Shown here: positions 8,121 to 17,435 of the stretch, piece by piece
Layout: each line of letters begins with the position of its first letter
How positions within the stretch are numbered: the first letter of the stretch is position 1
Assembly (NCBI GenBank): GCA_900018345.1
Contig: FCNA01000075.1
Location: 1-63,953 of the forward strand
Direction of reading: 5' to 3'
Origin: Clostridiales bacterium CHKCI006
Lineage (GTDB): Bacteria > Bacillota_I > Bacilli_A > Erysipelotrichales > Coprobacillaceae
DNA length: 63,953 bases
Position numbers and translations under genes: made by a program
The notes under the pieces: generated by a model
The model's database searches: none
Told to the model about the DNA's origin: nothing
The model's input: only the letters and a program-made list of their open reading frames with translations

Positions 8121-10072
8121 CCTTTCCCCCCTCTGTTGATATATTCTTTTACATCGATATATTTTGCTGTTGGCTTTGGCTTATCCTCAAACTGTGTTTT
8201 ACTCTTTTTATAGAAAACATATTTATCGTAAGGCAAAAGTTTGGTGAAAAATGGATTCTGCCTTTGCCTAACAAACAAAGCTTCCCCCAGCTTGAATTTG
8301 GACAAGCGCTCAGTTGAAAAAAGCGGTTCATCTTTATCACGACCGCCTTTATCTGTATGCTTTTTTCCAGCCAGGTTAGAAAACTCCTTTAGTGTGCCTT
8401 CATCTCCGGACAGCAGATAGACTTTATTCATACAGTTATTTTTTATTGTCCTTGCCTTTTCTCTGCCGTATGTGGCTTCCAGCTGGTCAAGCCCCTGAAC
8501 AACTAACGTGACACGGATCCCGCGTGATCGTCCCGCGCTCAATACGTTCGTGATCGGTTCAAAATATGGCGATGAACCAAATTCATCCCATAAGATATTC
8601 AGTGGCACCTTTAATTTCAGATTCACATTTTCTCTGGAAGCTTCGATCAAAGATTCATACAGCTGGGCTATAAACAAGTTGACCAACGGATAATAGACAG
8701 ATTTCTCATCGTGTACTTTTAAAAAAATGACCGTCTTATGATTTCCAATCTCTTTTAAATTGATATCATTATGAGCCATCATATCGACCAGATCCTTATT
8801 GATCGTATACTTGCTCAGTGTCGTATTGAACATAGCTCTTACAGAACTTCTCGTTCCACCAGTCATTTTCAAATAACTGTTTAACTTTTTTGACAAGGCA
8901 TCCGCTGGTTTACCAAAGCTCATTGCCATATCCAAATATGTCATATCTTTCTTAACAATGACATCACCCGTTTCAATCAACTTCTGGACTCCGTTTAAAT
9001 TAACTACTTCGCTGTCTTTTGTTTCAGCTAGAAAGTAAAGCGCACCTAAAGCAAGATCTTTTGCACTGTTCATCCAGAAAGGATCCTTTTCATTTTTAGC
9101 ATTAAAAATAACATCACATACATCGCTAAAATAAGTCTCTGCTTTCGTAAAATTTCTGTACAGAATAGCATTTCCTTCCTTATCCATAATCGGATCCCCT
9201 TTTTCGTTCTTTATATCGTAATAAAAGGGGACGTGTTTTCCATAGCGTCTCTCATGAAACTTTTTTAAACGTTCGATTTCCAGATTTGTCGTTTGTGTGC
9301 TCTGTGAGCTGCGTTTGATTTCATCCATATATGCTTTCATGCCCATATCAAAGGGATTCCATCCATCTGATTTAGACGGATTGATAAAATCAATACAGTA
9401 ACAATCATAGCCATCATTTTTAAACTTCTGGTAGGTTGCTTCGGATAATTCACCTTTCAAATCGACAATAACGGCACTTTCTCCGGCTAATCTCGTCAAT
9501 TCGATCATCTCAAACAGTATACTAAACGTTTTACCGGAGTTAGTAGTCCCAACAATGAGATTATGAGAATCTGACGGATCCAGCCATACTTTATTTCTTT
9601 TGGTGATAATTGGAAGTCCTGAACGCTTATAAACTTCCTCGTCCCCGATCTTCCATTTTTTTATCTCGTATAGATCCGTTCCAAAACGCTTATTGATCTG
9701 ATGACTTATTTTTGAAATCCCAATCTGGATGCGATCATAGATAGTTAGTTGAATTTTATCTGAAGTAAAGCTGACCTTCAATAACTGCTTTTTCGCATCG
9801 CGTTTGGTCATTAATGCATTGTAATTGTCTTTATTGTACTGATTTTTAAAGCGTTTAATAGAAGCTGGAATATACAAAATGAGACCTAGGCTGGAAAGAA
9901 AACTAATCTGTGGAATAAGACCATATGTCTCTAGTATGGAGTAATCAAACAGCGAATGCTCCAATGAAAAATTCCGATATACAACGACTAAAAATGTAAT
10001 GATTGCAAAACTAATCGCATATATCATTAATCCTTGCACAATATACAGGACTATCCCTTTCAAGTATTTCAT
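8117..10072 (-). CDS. VirD4/TraG-type conjugative coupling ATPase
   Basis: A 651-residue type IV coupling protein that would bring the relaxase-DNA complex to the mating channel. Two N-terminal membrane helices (IVLYIVQGLMIYAISFAIITF and PQISFLSSLGLILYIPASI) precede the ATPase. The Walker A motif is GTTNSGKT at 175-182, followed by VIVDLKGELSE; the Walker B is NILWDEFGSS near 505, followed by SAGRSRGIRVTLVVQGLDQLE. All are typical of TraG/TraD. The length is typical. It overlaps both neighbours by 4 bases. It is one of the three signature genes, with the relaxase and VirB4, that mark the region as a conjugative element. Confidence 0.93.
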   Translation of the reverse strand: MKYLKGIVLYIVQGLMIYAISFAIITFLVVVYRNFSLEHSLFDYSILETYGLIPQISFLSSLGLILYIPASIKRFKNQYNKDNYNALMTKRDAKKQLLKVSFTSDKIQLTIYDRIQIGISKISHQINKRFGTDLYEIKKWKIGDEEVYKRSGLPIITKRNKVWLDPSDSHNLIVGTTNSGKTFSILFEMIELTRLAGESAVIVDLKGELSEATYQKFKNDGYDCYCIDFINPSKSDGWNPFDMGMKAYMDEIKRSSQSTQTTNLEIERLKKFHERRYGKHVPFYYDIKNEKGDPIMDKEGNAILYRNFTKAETYFSDVCDVIFNAKNEKDPFWMNSAKDLALGALYFLAETKDSEVVNLNGVQKLIETGDVIVKKDMTYLDMAMSFGKPADALSKKLNSYLKMTGGTRSSVRAMFNTTLSKYTINKDLVDMMAHNDINLKEIGNHKTVIFLKVHDEKSVYYPLVNLFIAQLYESLIEASRENVNLKLKVPLNILWDEFGSSPYFEPITNVLSAGRSRGIRVTLVVQGLDQLEATYGREKARTIKNNCMNKVYLLSGDEGTLKEFSNLAGKKHTDKGGRDKDEPLFSTERLSKFKLGEALFVRQRQNPFFTKLLPYDKYVFYKKSKTQFEDKPKPTAKYIDVKEYINRGGKG

Positions 10073-10572
10073 AATTCCATGGATTCCTTGTTTTTTATTT
10101 CATCTAAAAGACTAAGTTTTAATTCTGACTCATCTTCTGAAAGATCAAAACATGTACTGAAAGCGCCATATATCGTCAAAAGCGGATCCCCATCATCACT
10201 TACTTCATAACAATCATCGGGTATGCCCAACAAATGACATTCATGTATAAATTCCGTTACTGCCTGCTTTGACCAATCCTCTTTTTCGATGAAATACATA
10301 TTTGATTCTGACTGAATGATACCCTCAATACATTCCTGCATCCTGTCCGATGTCTCTTTCCAAAAAGGTTTTTCCAGCTCTGCATCAATATTTTTTAGGA
10401 TCTCAATGCTTGCATGTTCTATTTCTCTAACTATCATCTTAGGATGACTAACATCAGTGTTACAACAATATCTGCTCTTGATGACTGGCATCTCATCATT
10501 GCAAATCGTGTAATTAAACCATAGATAGCCGTTCTCTAATTCAATATTTTCAATATCAATACCAAAAGGCAT
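10069..10572 (-). CDS. Acidic hypothetical protein of the transfer operon
   Basis: A 167-residue soluble, acidic protein of unknown function between the relaxase and the coupling ATPase. It starts MPFGIDIENIELENGYLWF (beta-rich) and ends in a helix (LLDEIKNKESMEL). No membrane segment or catalytic motif is visible. The 4-base overlap with the coupling ATPase start indicates coupled translation, so it probably serves relaxosome or coupling steps. That is inference from position only. Confidence 0.65.
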   Translation of the reverse strand: MPFGIDIENIELENGYLWFNYTICNDEMPVIKSRYCCNTDVSHPKMIVREIEHASIEILKNIDAELEKPFWKETSDRMQECIEGIIQSESNMYFIEKEDWSKQAVTEFIHECHLLGIPDDCYEVSDDGDPLLTIYGAFSTCFDLSEDESELKLSLLDEIKNKESMEL

Positions 10573-10592
10573 ATGATCACATCCCTCTCCAT

Positions 10593-11876
10593 TTAGATCT
10601 GAATATCATAATATCCATTTTCTATCAGAAATTCACGAAATCGCTCCAGCATTTCAGAATCAGCCTGTTCGATCATTGAAACGACATCATGGCTCACTCT
10701 TTTTATAATAGAACGCTGATTGTAATGACGCCGATGCTTTTTAATTGCTTTTTCCCGATTATTTGACTTCCTGCTGTTTTTTTCTCCTTGTATTAGATCG
10801 TTTTTGTTTGCGCTATCGTTCTTCTCAAAAACCACTGCTTCTGTGTTGATATTTTCAGGTTTACTTCGATATTCTTCTTTGTAATACTTCAAAATACGAT
10901 TGCCAATGCGAGTATACAATCGCTCAATCTCATTAGCTTTAAATGAGTCTATATCTGAATTTTGGATACTGTTCATATTGTTGCGAAGCAGATCAATATC
11001 TTCCATCCACTGCTGATATGAAGTGAATATTTTGTCATCATTCTGAATGATATCGTGAATGATTTCTTTGATTAATGGTTTGAAATCTGCCATGTGATAA
11101 GAGTTCATCTGCAATCGACCGGTCTTAGGCAAAATTTTAAATAAGGAATCAAGATCATGATTCGTATTGTTTGCGAGATAACGATCCACATTAACGATGA
11201 TTTCTTTGAATTTGAGATCCTTATTTTCAAAAAACATCTTATAATCCGAATCAATTTGATTGACCAGCTTTTTTCTTGCTTCGAGCTCTAGTGCAGTAAA
11301 ACGCTTTAAAGCTGCCAATTCATTTTTAGATAATTTACCTCTTTCACGTGTCTTCTCTTTCTCCATCCAGATAATATGGACATGCGGATGAAATTTATTG
11401 GTGTGATAATCCCACCACCAGACCATGTTGTTTGGATCATAGCCTGCATATTTAAAGAATTTGGGAAGCGCCTTAGATAATGCCGCTTCCCAATCCTCGT
11501 TTGTTGATAAACCATATTTTTCCGCTTCGTCGAAACTTTCCAGTGATAGCACATTTTCCCATGCGAGGTCGCCTGTGTTCTTAAAACACTCTGCAATTTC
11601 CTTTTTGAAAAGCATCTGCTTTTCGGGTGTGTCCAGGATCCCCATTGACGAACGCGTATAGCCTGTATGATGACTGGCAGTATAATTAAGATATCCGGTT
11701 TTTTCATTCTCTTCCAGTGTTTTTTCTGGCTCTTTTGCTTCTTCACGACCTGTATAATTCGCATAGTCAGAAAAAACCTCGCTTGTCATGACCCCTCTAA
11801 AATTAGAATTCTTTGGTGCAGCATAGCCACACCTGAAAAAACGTACTTTATCAATTTTGACTGCTATTTTGACCAC
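10593..11876 (-). CDS. mobL: MobL-type relaxase
   Basis: A 427-residue relaxase-like protein that would nick the ICE at oriT and pilot the strand. The histidine triad HPHVHIIWME lies at about residues 163-172. It is preceded by an N-terminal region with the FSDYANYTGRE tyrosine-rich block (residues 35-45), where MobL-type proteins have their DYIxYM motif. The C-terminal half is helical and basic (KAIKKHRRHYNQRSI), suited to DNA binding. The start is a GTG. The gene is next to the coupling ATPase operon and DUF3848/YodL genes, as in other Firmicute ICEs of this kind. The oriT was not found next to it. Confidence 0.8.
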   Translation of the reverse strand: MVKIAVKIDKVRFFRCGYAAPKNSNFRGVMTSEVFSDYANYTGREEAKEPEKTLEENEKTGYLNYTASHHTGYTRSSMGILDTPEKQMLFKKEIAECFKNTGDLAWENVLSLESFDEAEKYGLSTNEDWEAALSKALPKFFKYAGYDPNNMVWWWDYHTNKFHPHVHIIWMEKEKTRERGKLSKNELAALKRFTALELEARKKLVNQIDSDYKMFFENKDLKFKEIIVNVDRYLANNTNHDLDSLFKILPKTGRLQMNSYHMADFKPLIKEIIHDIIQNDDKIFTSYQQWMEDIDLLRNNMNSIQNSDIDSFKANEIERLYTRIGNRILKYYKEEYRSKPENINTEAVVFEKNDSANKNDLIQGEKNSRKSNNREKAIKKHRRHYNQRSIIKRVSHDVVSMIEQADSEMLERFREFLIENGYYDIQI

Positions 11877-11897
11877 ATCCTTTTTTTATGCCGACAA

Positions 11898-12230
11898 CTA
11901 CATTGTCATTTCGTCATTCTCCTTTAGCTTTTCAGCATCTTTAGCTTGTTGCTGAATAGTGTCCCAGATTATTTCCATATACGATGTCTCTAGATTCTCC
12001 CATCGATCATAGATATCCTGAAGCGGCTTATCGCAATCCAATAAAGTCTGAGCAAGATTATCTTCTAGATCCATCCATCCCAGGGATGCCAGTATATCTT
12101 CGCGAACGGCATACTCATAGGCATGATGCAATATATCTTCAGGTGACAAAGAAACCAGCCACTCACGATAATGATCCTGCTCATCCCGCATCTGTTTAAG
12201 TAATTTCTCGTTTAATTCTTTGGTATCCAT
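11898..12230 (-). CDS. DUF3848-family protein
   Basis: A 110-residue protein matching DUF3848: LSPEDILHHAYEYAVREDILASL, then LAQTLLDCDKPLQDIYDRW and LETSYMEIIWDTIQ. Such proteins are carried by many Firmicute conjugative elements and their function is unknown. The start follows GAGAGGAAAATAAG. It lies between the YodL gene and the relaxase in the same direction, a common arrangement. Confidence 0.8.
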   Translation of the reverse strand: MDTKELNEKLLKQMRDEQDHYREWLVSLSPEDILHHAYEYAVREDILASLGWMDLEDNLAQTLLDCDKPLQDIYDRWENLETSYMEIIWDTIQQQAKDAEKLKENDEMTM

Positions 12231-12250
12231 CTTATTTTCCTCTCATATAA

Positions 12251-13063
12251 CTATATCGTCAAAACACTTTCTTCCTTTTGCTTTTCTTCTATACGTAATG
12301 TGTCTTTAAGCGCTTCAATTTCGATTGGATCGATTCTGAGCCTAGCTTCAGCAATAATACCTTCTACCACAGTAGGTGAAAGTGAAGTTTTATGCAAAGC
12401 TAAGATGTCAAACTGATTCGCCCATTCTTGGCTTGTCTTTGAATATGACTCTGCATCACCCTGAACAATACTTGCCAGTACATATGCGAGTCTTTGATCA
12501 CCATATACATCTTGAATACATGCCACCGTTGCATCATCTTCAAACCAGTTTTTCAGCTTCTCAATTGTTCGAATACACGCTTCATCATAATAACTTGCGA
12601 GATCTCCCCTGCCCGGATCGTTGCACCTATCATATATCTGCGGATAATTCCTTTTTTCTTCTTTATACCGTGTTTCTATATGTCCATACCAGTTAGGAAG
12701 TTCTGCAAACCCAATACTATCAACGTAATAAGCATTTGTTCTACCAGATACCCTGGTTAAGATCACATCAGAAACAGATAGCGAATGACCAAAAAAATCG
12801 ATAGGAATATCAAGATTGAATTTCTCATAAATAGCATCCAAGCTTCCTTCATATGGTCCGGTATATACAAACCGATAATCAGCCGGGTCCGGATGTAAAT
12901 GATGCCTTTCTAATTGACTCATGCTCATGAAACGATACCGTCCTTCCGGTTGAACCAGTAGCTGATAAATGGCATACCCATCTGCATCAGAATCAAAAAA
13001 AGACTTCTCTAAATGTGGATTAATTTTAAAAAATCCTTTGGTATGATTTTGACTCACTTTCAT
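12251..13063 (-). CDS. YodL-domain protein (YodL + DUF3849-like)
   Basis: A 270-residue protein. The N-terminal half matches the YodL domain: YAIYQL...GRYRFMSMSQLERHHLHPD, then FVYTGPYEGSLDAIYEKFN and the diagnostic HSLSVSDVILTR followed by AYYVDSIGF. The C-terminal half (RGDLASYYDEACIRTIEKL, FDILALHKTSLSP) resembles the DUF3849-like partner domain found beside it on mobile elements. Function unknown; these genes accompany DUF3848 and relaxase genes. The ATG at 13063 is preceded by GGAGAGGTG, immediately after palindrome copy 3. A decayed copy of this gene lies at 40095-40405. Confidence 0.8.
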   Translation of the reverse strand: MKVSQNHTKGFFKINPHLEKSFFDSDADGYAIYQLLVQPEGRYRFMSMSQLERHHLHPDPADYRFVYTGPYEGSLDAIYEKFNLDIPIDFFGHSLSVSDVILTRVSGRTNAYYVDSIGFAELPNWYGHIETRYKEEKRNYPQIYDRCNDPGRGDLASYYDEACIRTIEKLKNWFEDDATVACIQDVYGDQRLAYVLASIVQGDAESYSKTSQEWANQFDILALHKTSLSPTVVEGIIAEARLRIDPIEIEALKDTLRIEEKQKEESVLTI

Positions 13064-13074
13064 CACCTCTCCAT

Positions 13075-13094
13075 TTGTAGCAAAATTGCTACAA
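13075..13094. repeat. ICE palindrome copy 3
   Basis: TTGTAGCAA-AA-TTGCTACAA lies between the YafQ gene and the YodL gene, directly upstream of the YodL ribosome binding site. A mutated counterpart is present in the relic at 40421-40438. Confidence 0.9.
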
Positions 13095-13128
13095 TTTCAA
13101 AAAAGAAAAACCCATCATAGACGGGTCT

Positions 13129-13404
13129 TCAAAATAAATCACTATGGGATCCTGTACGCGCTAAAACTAAAGCAAGAACGTTATTCTCAATACGATAAAC
13201 CAATAGCCAGTCAGGTTGAATGTGGCATTCTCTATATCCAACATAATCACCGGTCAATTCATGATCTCGATTTACCAATGGTAGTGGCTCACCCCTGGAC
13301 AGCTTAAGAATAATCTCATCAATAAGATTCATATTCTTTCCACGCTTCATTGCTTTCTTGTAATCTTTTTTAAAGCGACTGGTCCAAATAATATCGAGCT
13401 TCAT
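13129..13404 (-). CDS. yafQ: YafQ-family mRNA interferase toxin
   Basis: A 91-residue RelE/ParE-superfamily toxin: KLDIIWTSRFKKDYKKAMKRG, then LPLVNRDHELTGDYVGYRECHIQPDWLLVYRI and ARTGSHSDLF. The HxL...D-x-x-L-x-Y-R core with the C-terminal ARTGSHSDLF matches YafQ, which cleaves mRNA in the ribosome. Antitoxin and toxin overlap by 4 bases in the standard antitoxin-first order. It would stabilise the ICE. The family's catalytic His/Asp/Phe positions all look present, so it is probably active. Confidence 0.9.
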   Translation of the reverse strand: MKLDIIWTSRFKKDYKKAMKRGKNMNLIDEIILKLSRGEPLPLVNRDHELTGDYVGYRECHIQPDWLLVYRIENNVLALVLARTGSHSDLF

Positions 13405-13673
13405 CGTTTTAGTTCTCTTAGTGCTTCTTCAACGTTATAACGTTTCGTTGTCGGATCATGCAACAGTCTCTCAGCCTCGTTCAAAGCGTCGATTGTCTCC
13501 TGATTATACGAATCAGTTAACCTGACATCAAATGGAAAGCCTCCGGCTTTAATTGCTTTTCTTAAAAAAACATTTACAGCAGTGGTTAAATTGATACCTA
13601 ACTCATTGAAGATTTCTTCACTTTCTTTTTTTACTTTTTCATCAATACGAACATTGAAATTTACACTAGGCAT
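13401..13673 (-). CDS. dinJ: RelB/DinJ-family antitoxin
   Basis: A 90-residue antitoxin with a ribbon-helix-helix N-terminus (MPSVNFNVRIDEKVKKESE, then NELGINLTTAVNVFLRKAI) and a toxin-binding C-terminus (ERLLHDPTTKRYNVEEALRELKR). The ATG at 13673 is set by GAAAGGAG; an in-frame Met three codons earlier lacks one. It would neutralise the YafQ-type toxin downstream and repress its own promoter. A diverged copy is at 40686-40949. Confidence 0.9.
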   Translation of the reverse strand: MPSVNFNVRIDEKVKKESEEIFNELGINLTTAVNVFLRKAIKAGGFPFDVRLTDSYNQETIDALNEAERLLHDPTTKRYNVEEALRELKR

Positions 13674-13696
13674 ATAAGTCAACTCCTTTCATATAT

Positions 13697-13734
13697 ATTA
13701 TACATCTAATAGAATGCATTAGCAATTTATTAGA
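13697..13734 (-). promoter_or_regulatory. Promoter and operator of the toxin-antitoxin pair
   Basis: On the minus strand, TTGCTA (13725-13720) and TATAAT (13702-13697) are separated by 17 bases. A dyad TCTAATA...TATTAGA (13705-13734) covers the spacer and the -35 box, a good place for autorepression by the RHH antitoxin. Confidence 0.65.
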
Positions 13735-13787
13735 CATATCTTTATTGTGTAATTGAAGAAAAAGTATCACCTAATATCAAAGTTTTT

Positions 13788-14549
13788 TTATCGCATTGAC
13801 ATTTCTATCTCATCATCAGCATCATATTCCATGCCATGATCTTTCAGATGCATGAGCTCGTATGAGTATTCCTCTTTCAGAATCTTCATTGCACTTTCCA
13901 TAAAGTATCGATCCTCAGCCATACTTTGAATTGAATCATACAGGTTTTCTAAAATCGAATTAATACCTAAATCTGCTCCGTAATAATCCTCAAATTGCTT
14001 ATCCCATTCATATTTATTGATTGCTTCCTGTTTCATCAGCCCATATCGTTTTAAAATAATCTCCGGCTTATCTATATAAGAGTGTGGAAGACAGCTATAC
14101 GAAACAGAGTTCTTATCATTCAGTAAATTATGTAATGACAGATCTAAATCCAAAAGTCCCTCTAAATCATCGTCATGAACCTTTTTGATCCCTTCATCAA
14201 ATAACAGCATATTAGCGGTGGCTGGTTCACCAAAAAAAAGATATGGCTCCTTTCTAAATCTACCAAATTCAGATATCAGATATAAACTGTCTCCCTTACG
14301 CGATGAACGACTACCAATAATATCACCCGGACCAGATACTAACATTAAACCAATACCATAGCCATCTTTAATGTACATTCTTTTTTCTGTAAGCTGATAG
14401 TTAGGCAACTGTTTGTTTATTTCCTGTTCATGTATATTAAAATAACTTTTAAATAAATTGACTGTTTGCTTGGCATCGAGTTCTGGTCGGCTTCTATATT
14501 CTTCCAGAAAAATCTCAAAACGATTCTTGAGTAGTTCTAAATCATCCAT
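13788..14549 (-). CDS. Hypothetical cytoplasmic protein
   Basis: A 253-residue protein with no recognised family. The N-terminal third is helical. The middle (YIKDGYGIGLMLVSGPGDIIG, then SLYLISEFGRFRKEPYLFFGE) is beta-rich. The C-terminus is helical and acidic, ending DADDEIEMSMR. No membrane segment or catalytic motif is evident. It lies between the toxin-antitoxin pair and the NlpC/P60 gene on the same strand; a transfer-related role is possible but unsupported. Confidence 0.6.
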   Translation of the reverse strand: MDDLELLKNRFEIFLEEYRSRPELDAKQTVNLFKSYFNIHEQEINKQLPNYQLTEKRMYIKDGYGIGLMLVSGPGDIIGSRSSRKGDSLYLISEFGRFRKEPYLFFGEPATANMLLFDEGIKKVHDDDLEGLLDLDLSLHNLLNDKNSVSYSCLPHSYIDKPEIILKRYGLMKQEAINKYEWDKQFEDYYGADLGINSILENLYDSIQSMAEDRYFMESAMKILKEEYSYELMHLKDHGMEYDADDEIEMSMR

Positions 14550-14583
14550 AAAAACACCTCTCTCATAACGTGATAAAATAGAA

Positions 14584-15579
14584 TTAATAAAACCGATTCA
14601 TAGAGTGAATCGAACGATAATAATATGTTCCAGGTGCAATTGAAGAAATCTTAACACATTGATCCGGATATTGCCCAACCGTACCCGATCCATCGCCGCT
14701 TGCATGAACCACTTCCTGATTCCCTATATATATACCGACATGTTCGATTGACCCATTACGATCCCAGTCAAAATAGACGCAATCACCCGGCATGAGATCG
14801 CCATAACTAAGACGGATCCCCATCTGTGAGTAGGCGGTCGCACCTAATCGCTGTACTGATACACCTGCCTGTTTATATGCCCAACAGACTAATCCGCTGC
14901 AATCAAAATAATCTGGTCCTTCTGCACCCCAATAGTATCGACACCCTAACCGACTTAACGCATAATTAGCGATATTTTCACCCGTCGTACCGTTGTAGTT
15001 CGGTATATATTGATATGTCTCATCATACATGATGGTCATTAGGGTCGTCAGATCTGTTTCTGTGAGATCATGATTGGCAAAGCTGGAAACAAACGGATTC
15101 GTAGTCAGCACAAAACTAGTGAATGTATTTGCATCAATGTTATCTGGCATATATGTACTCAAATAATTGGCAACAATTGTCAGATTTTCTACGTTGATTT
15201 CTTCGCACTGTGTTACTAGAAATGGGAAAAGGAGATTTCGATTCGTGACTGTAGAAGTTTCACTAAACCTGTTTAACACTTCCTCGATTGCGGTTTGATA
15301 CAGAATGCTATCCGATAATTCATCCATCGTGTCATTGATCATGCGTCGATAAAAGGCATACATATCTTCAGTAGTAGCATCTCCGCTACCAAACAAAAAA
15401 TCATGCCCTATATCGATCAGTCCACCACCAAAATCAACCACGGTCTGAACCGGATGGGAAACCGCTTGACTGACTGCAACGAACGGTACACAAATAATCA
15501 CTACTATCAAAATAACAGGAGTCAATAGTGCAATCATCATGACTCCTGCCTTCCTGGTCACCTTACCTAATTCTTTCAT
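14584..15579 (-). CDS. NlpC/P60 peptidoglycan hydrolase of the conjugation machinery
   Basis: A 331-residue VirB1-like cell-wall hydrolase that would open peptidoglycan for the mating channel. One N-terminal membrane segment (VMMIALLTPVILIVVIICVPF) anchors it. A helical middle (residues 60-190) precedes the C-terminal NlpC/P60 domain with its catalytic Cys in YFDCSGLVCWAYKQAGV, His in SIEHVGIYIG, and VVHASGDG. The stop overlaps the VirB4 start/stop region by 1 base. NlpC/P60 next to VirB4 is the standard order in Firmicute type IV systems. All catalytic residues are visible. Confidence 0.88.
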   Translation of the reverse strand: MKELGKVTRKAGVMMIALLTPVILIVVIICVPFVAVSQAVSHPVQTVVDFGGGLIDIGHDFLFGSGDATTEDMYAFYRRMINDTMDELSDSILYQTAIEEVLNRFSETSTVTNRNLLFPFLVTQCEEINVENLTIVANYLSTYMPDNIDANTFTSFVLTTNPFVSSFANHDLTETDLTTLMTIMYDETYQYIPNYNGTTGENIANYALSRLGCRYYWGAEGPDYFDCSGLVCWAYKQAGVSVQRLGATAYSQMGIRLSYGDLMPGDCVYFDWDRNGSIEHVGIYIGNQEVVHASGDGSGTVGQYPDQCVKISSIAPGTYYYRSIHSMNRFY

Positions 15580-17435
15580 TATGGGATCAGCCTAAGCTCA
15601 TCCTCTGATGCGAGAAAACGCACTGGGATACGCTTATTTTCGATGCACATCAGACCACAGTGTACCGGCAGATTCAGGATAGTGTTCTTCTCTTCGTTGG
15701 TTAGATTGATCAGCTTGGAAAGATCATTGATGCCATCGAGTGTTAGATTCATATAGATCTGATAGGTCGCATTATCGAAAATTGCTTTACCTTCAGATAA
15801 TATCTTCTCATTAGAATAGTCGTGTACTTCCTGTGTACCTGTCAGTGTCGCTGAGCTGTATTTTCTCGCACGTCGTTGGATAACTGAAAGAACTTCAGCA
15901 AGATAAGGCTCATTGATGAACATATGTTCTTCGTCAATAGCTAGCACGGACATATCCGTGTTCTCTAGACATACCGACCACGCATACTGGAAAACCATTC
16001 GTAATAATGCATTCTGAACATTTCGTGAAACATTGATCAATGACTTTGTACCAAAAGAAATGATGTTACGTTGGAGTTCTTCTCTGGAAATGGATGTCGT
16101 CCCGTTAAGAAACCTTCCATACTCACCCTCGATTCCTCTGTGCCCGGTAATCGACCTCATTCTCATCTGTAAATGTTTAAGTGCAGCTACTTCTCGATCT
16201 GAATGCGGGCTACTCGAATAAACCTGTATCTTTTGATCCAGAACTGCTGAAAAATTATCAAAGGTAGGATAATCTTCTACACCGAGATTTTCAAAACTTT
16301 TTTCAAATGTAATTCCAACATCAGCATAGGTATCGTATACAATCTCCGAGATCATGCTCAGCTCGTCGTCTGTGATATTTTCCCAGAGCATTTTGAATGT
16401 GATCTTAATCTCTTCAACCACATTAGTAATGGCCAGCCGGGTATTATACATTGATTCTCTGCTGATACGATCATCAGAGGATATAGGTTTAAGATCAAAG
16501 ATATTGATGATCTTACTTCCATCTCCAAAACTGATGAAAGCACCACCTACATATTGTGTTAGTCGATAATTCTTGTCTTCCGGATCGATCCAGACGATCT
16601 TTCGATGATGGATAAGATGCCCCATCAGGATCATATTCATCAGCACCGTTTTTCCCATCCCGGTACGACCTACAATGATCGTATTGCCGGAAGCACGATT
16701 ATACATCTTTGCCAGGCTTGGATGTGTCTGCCATAAGAACTGGTTGAAGATGATCTTACCACCCGTGCTTAATTCATGACCAATCAAAGTGCCATCTGGA
16801 TCTTCGAGGGTATCATATACAAATGGCCAAAGCGCTGCACAACTAATGCTGTCCATTGGCTGACCAATTAGAAAGTTCTCATCCTTATTCAAACCACTTT
16901 CTACAAATAAAGGTGAATTCTTCCTGTAATAAGCCTGCTGTAAATATGAAACTGTACGTGTCTTCACTTCATACTGTGACGCTTCAAGACTATCCTTTAC
17001 ATATTTTGTTTTTTCATTTAATTCTTCTAGGGTATCTCCTTTAACGTAAATATTCACTATAACATTCACAGTCGTACTCGTCTGTCGGACGTTGCGTGAA
17101 ATAAACGTCTTTAAATTATCATAACGAACTCGCAAACGTTCTTTTGACTGCGGATCTGATGATTTACGATACAGTTCTTCATAGTGATTCATCTGATTTT
17201 TTAAAGCAGATGAGATATCCAGATCAGAATGTTCGACCACCATATCAATATCAAAATTGGGATCGCCTACAAACCGAACCAGTAATCCTTCTACAAATTC
17301 AAACGGATATTTATATATTGACAATACACGGGTATATTTCTCACCCATACGATAATACGTACTATATTCCTTCATCCCGGTTGGACTGATCGTAGTCCGT
17401 CTGGGATTGCGTTTGCGTCTAGCCAGCATCGCCAA
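15579..17435 (-). CDS. VirB4/TrsE-type conjugation ATPase
   Basis: A 618-residue ATPase that powers assembly of the mating channel. Walker A GRTGMGKT is at 256-263 and Walker B VLAIDEEHMF is near 497-506, followed by RRARKYSSATLTGTQEV. The N-terminal CagE/TrbE-like region covers residues 30-190. A TTG start at 17435 has ideal spacing from AAAGGAG; an ATG two codons later is the alternative. It follows the TrsD-like and PrgI/TrsC-like genes, the order known from pSK41-type Gram-positive transfer regions. It looks intact. Confidence 0.92.
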   Translation of the reverse strand: MAMLARRKRNPRRTTISPTGMKEYSTYYRMGEKYTRVLSIYKYPFEFVEGLLVRFVGDPNFDIDMVVEHSDLDISSALKNQMNHYEELYRKSSDPQSKERLRVRYDNLKTFISRNVRQTSTTVNVIVNIYVKGDTLEELNEKTKYVKDSLEASQYEVKTRTVSYLQQAYYRKNSPLFVESGLNKDENFLIGQPMDSISCAALWPFVYDTLEDPDGTLIGHELSTGGKIIFNQFLWQTHPSLAKMYNRASGNTIIVGRTGMGKTVLMNMILMGHLIHHRKIVWIDPEDKNYRLTQYVGGAFISFGDGSKIINIFDLKPISSDDRISRESMYNTRLAITNVVEEIKITFKMLWENITDDELSMISEIVYDTYADVGITFEKSFENLGVEDYPTFDNFSAVLDQKIQVYSSSPHSDREVAALKHLQMRMRSITGHRGIEGEYGRFLNGTTSISREELQRNIISFGTKSLINVSRNVQNALLRMVFQYAWSVCLENTDMSVLAIDEEHMFINEPYLAEVLSVIQRRARKYSSATLTGTQEVHDYSNEKILSEGKAIFDNATYQIYMNLTLDGINDLSKLINLTNEEKNTILNLPVHCGLMCIENKRIPVRFLASEDELRLIP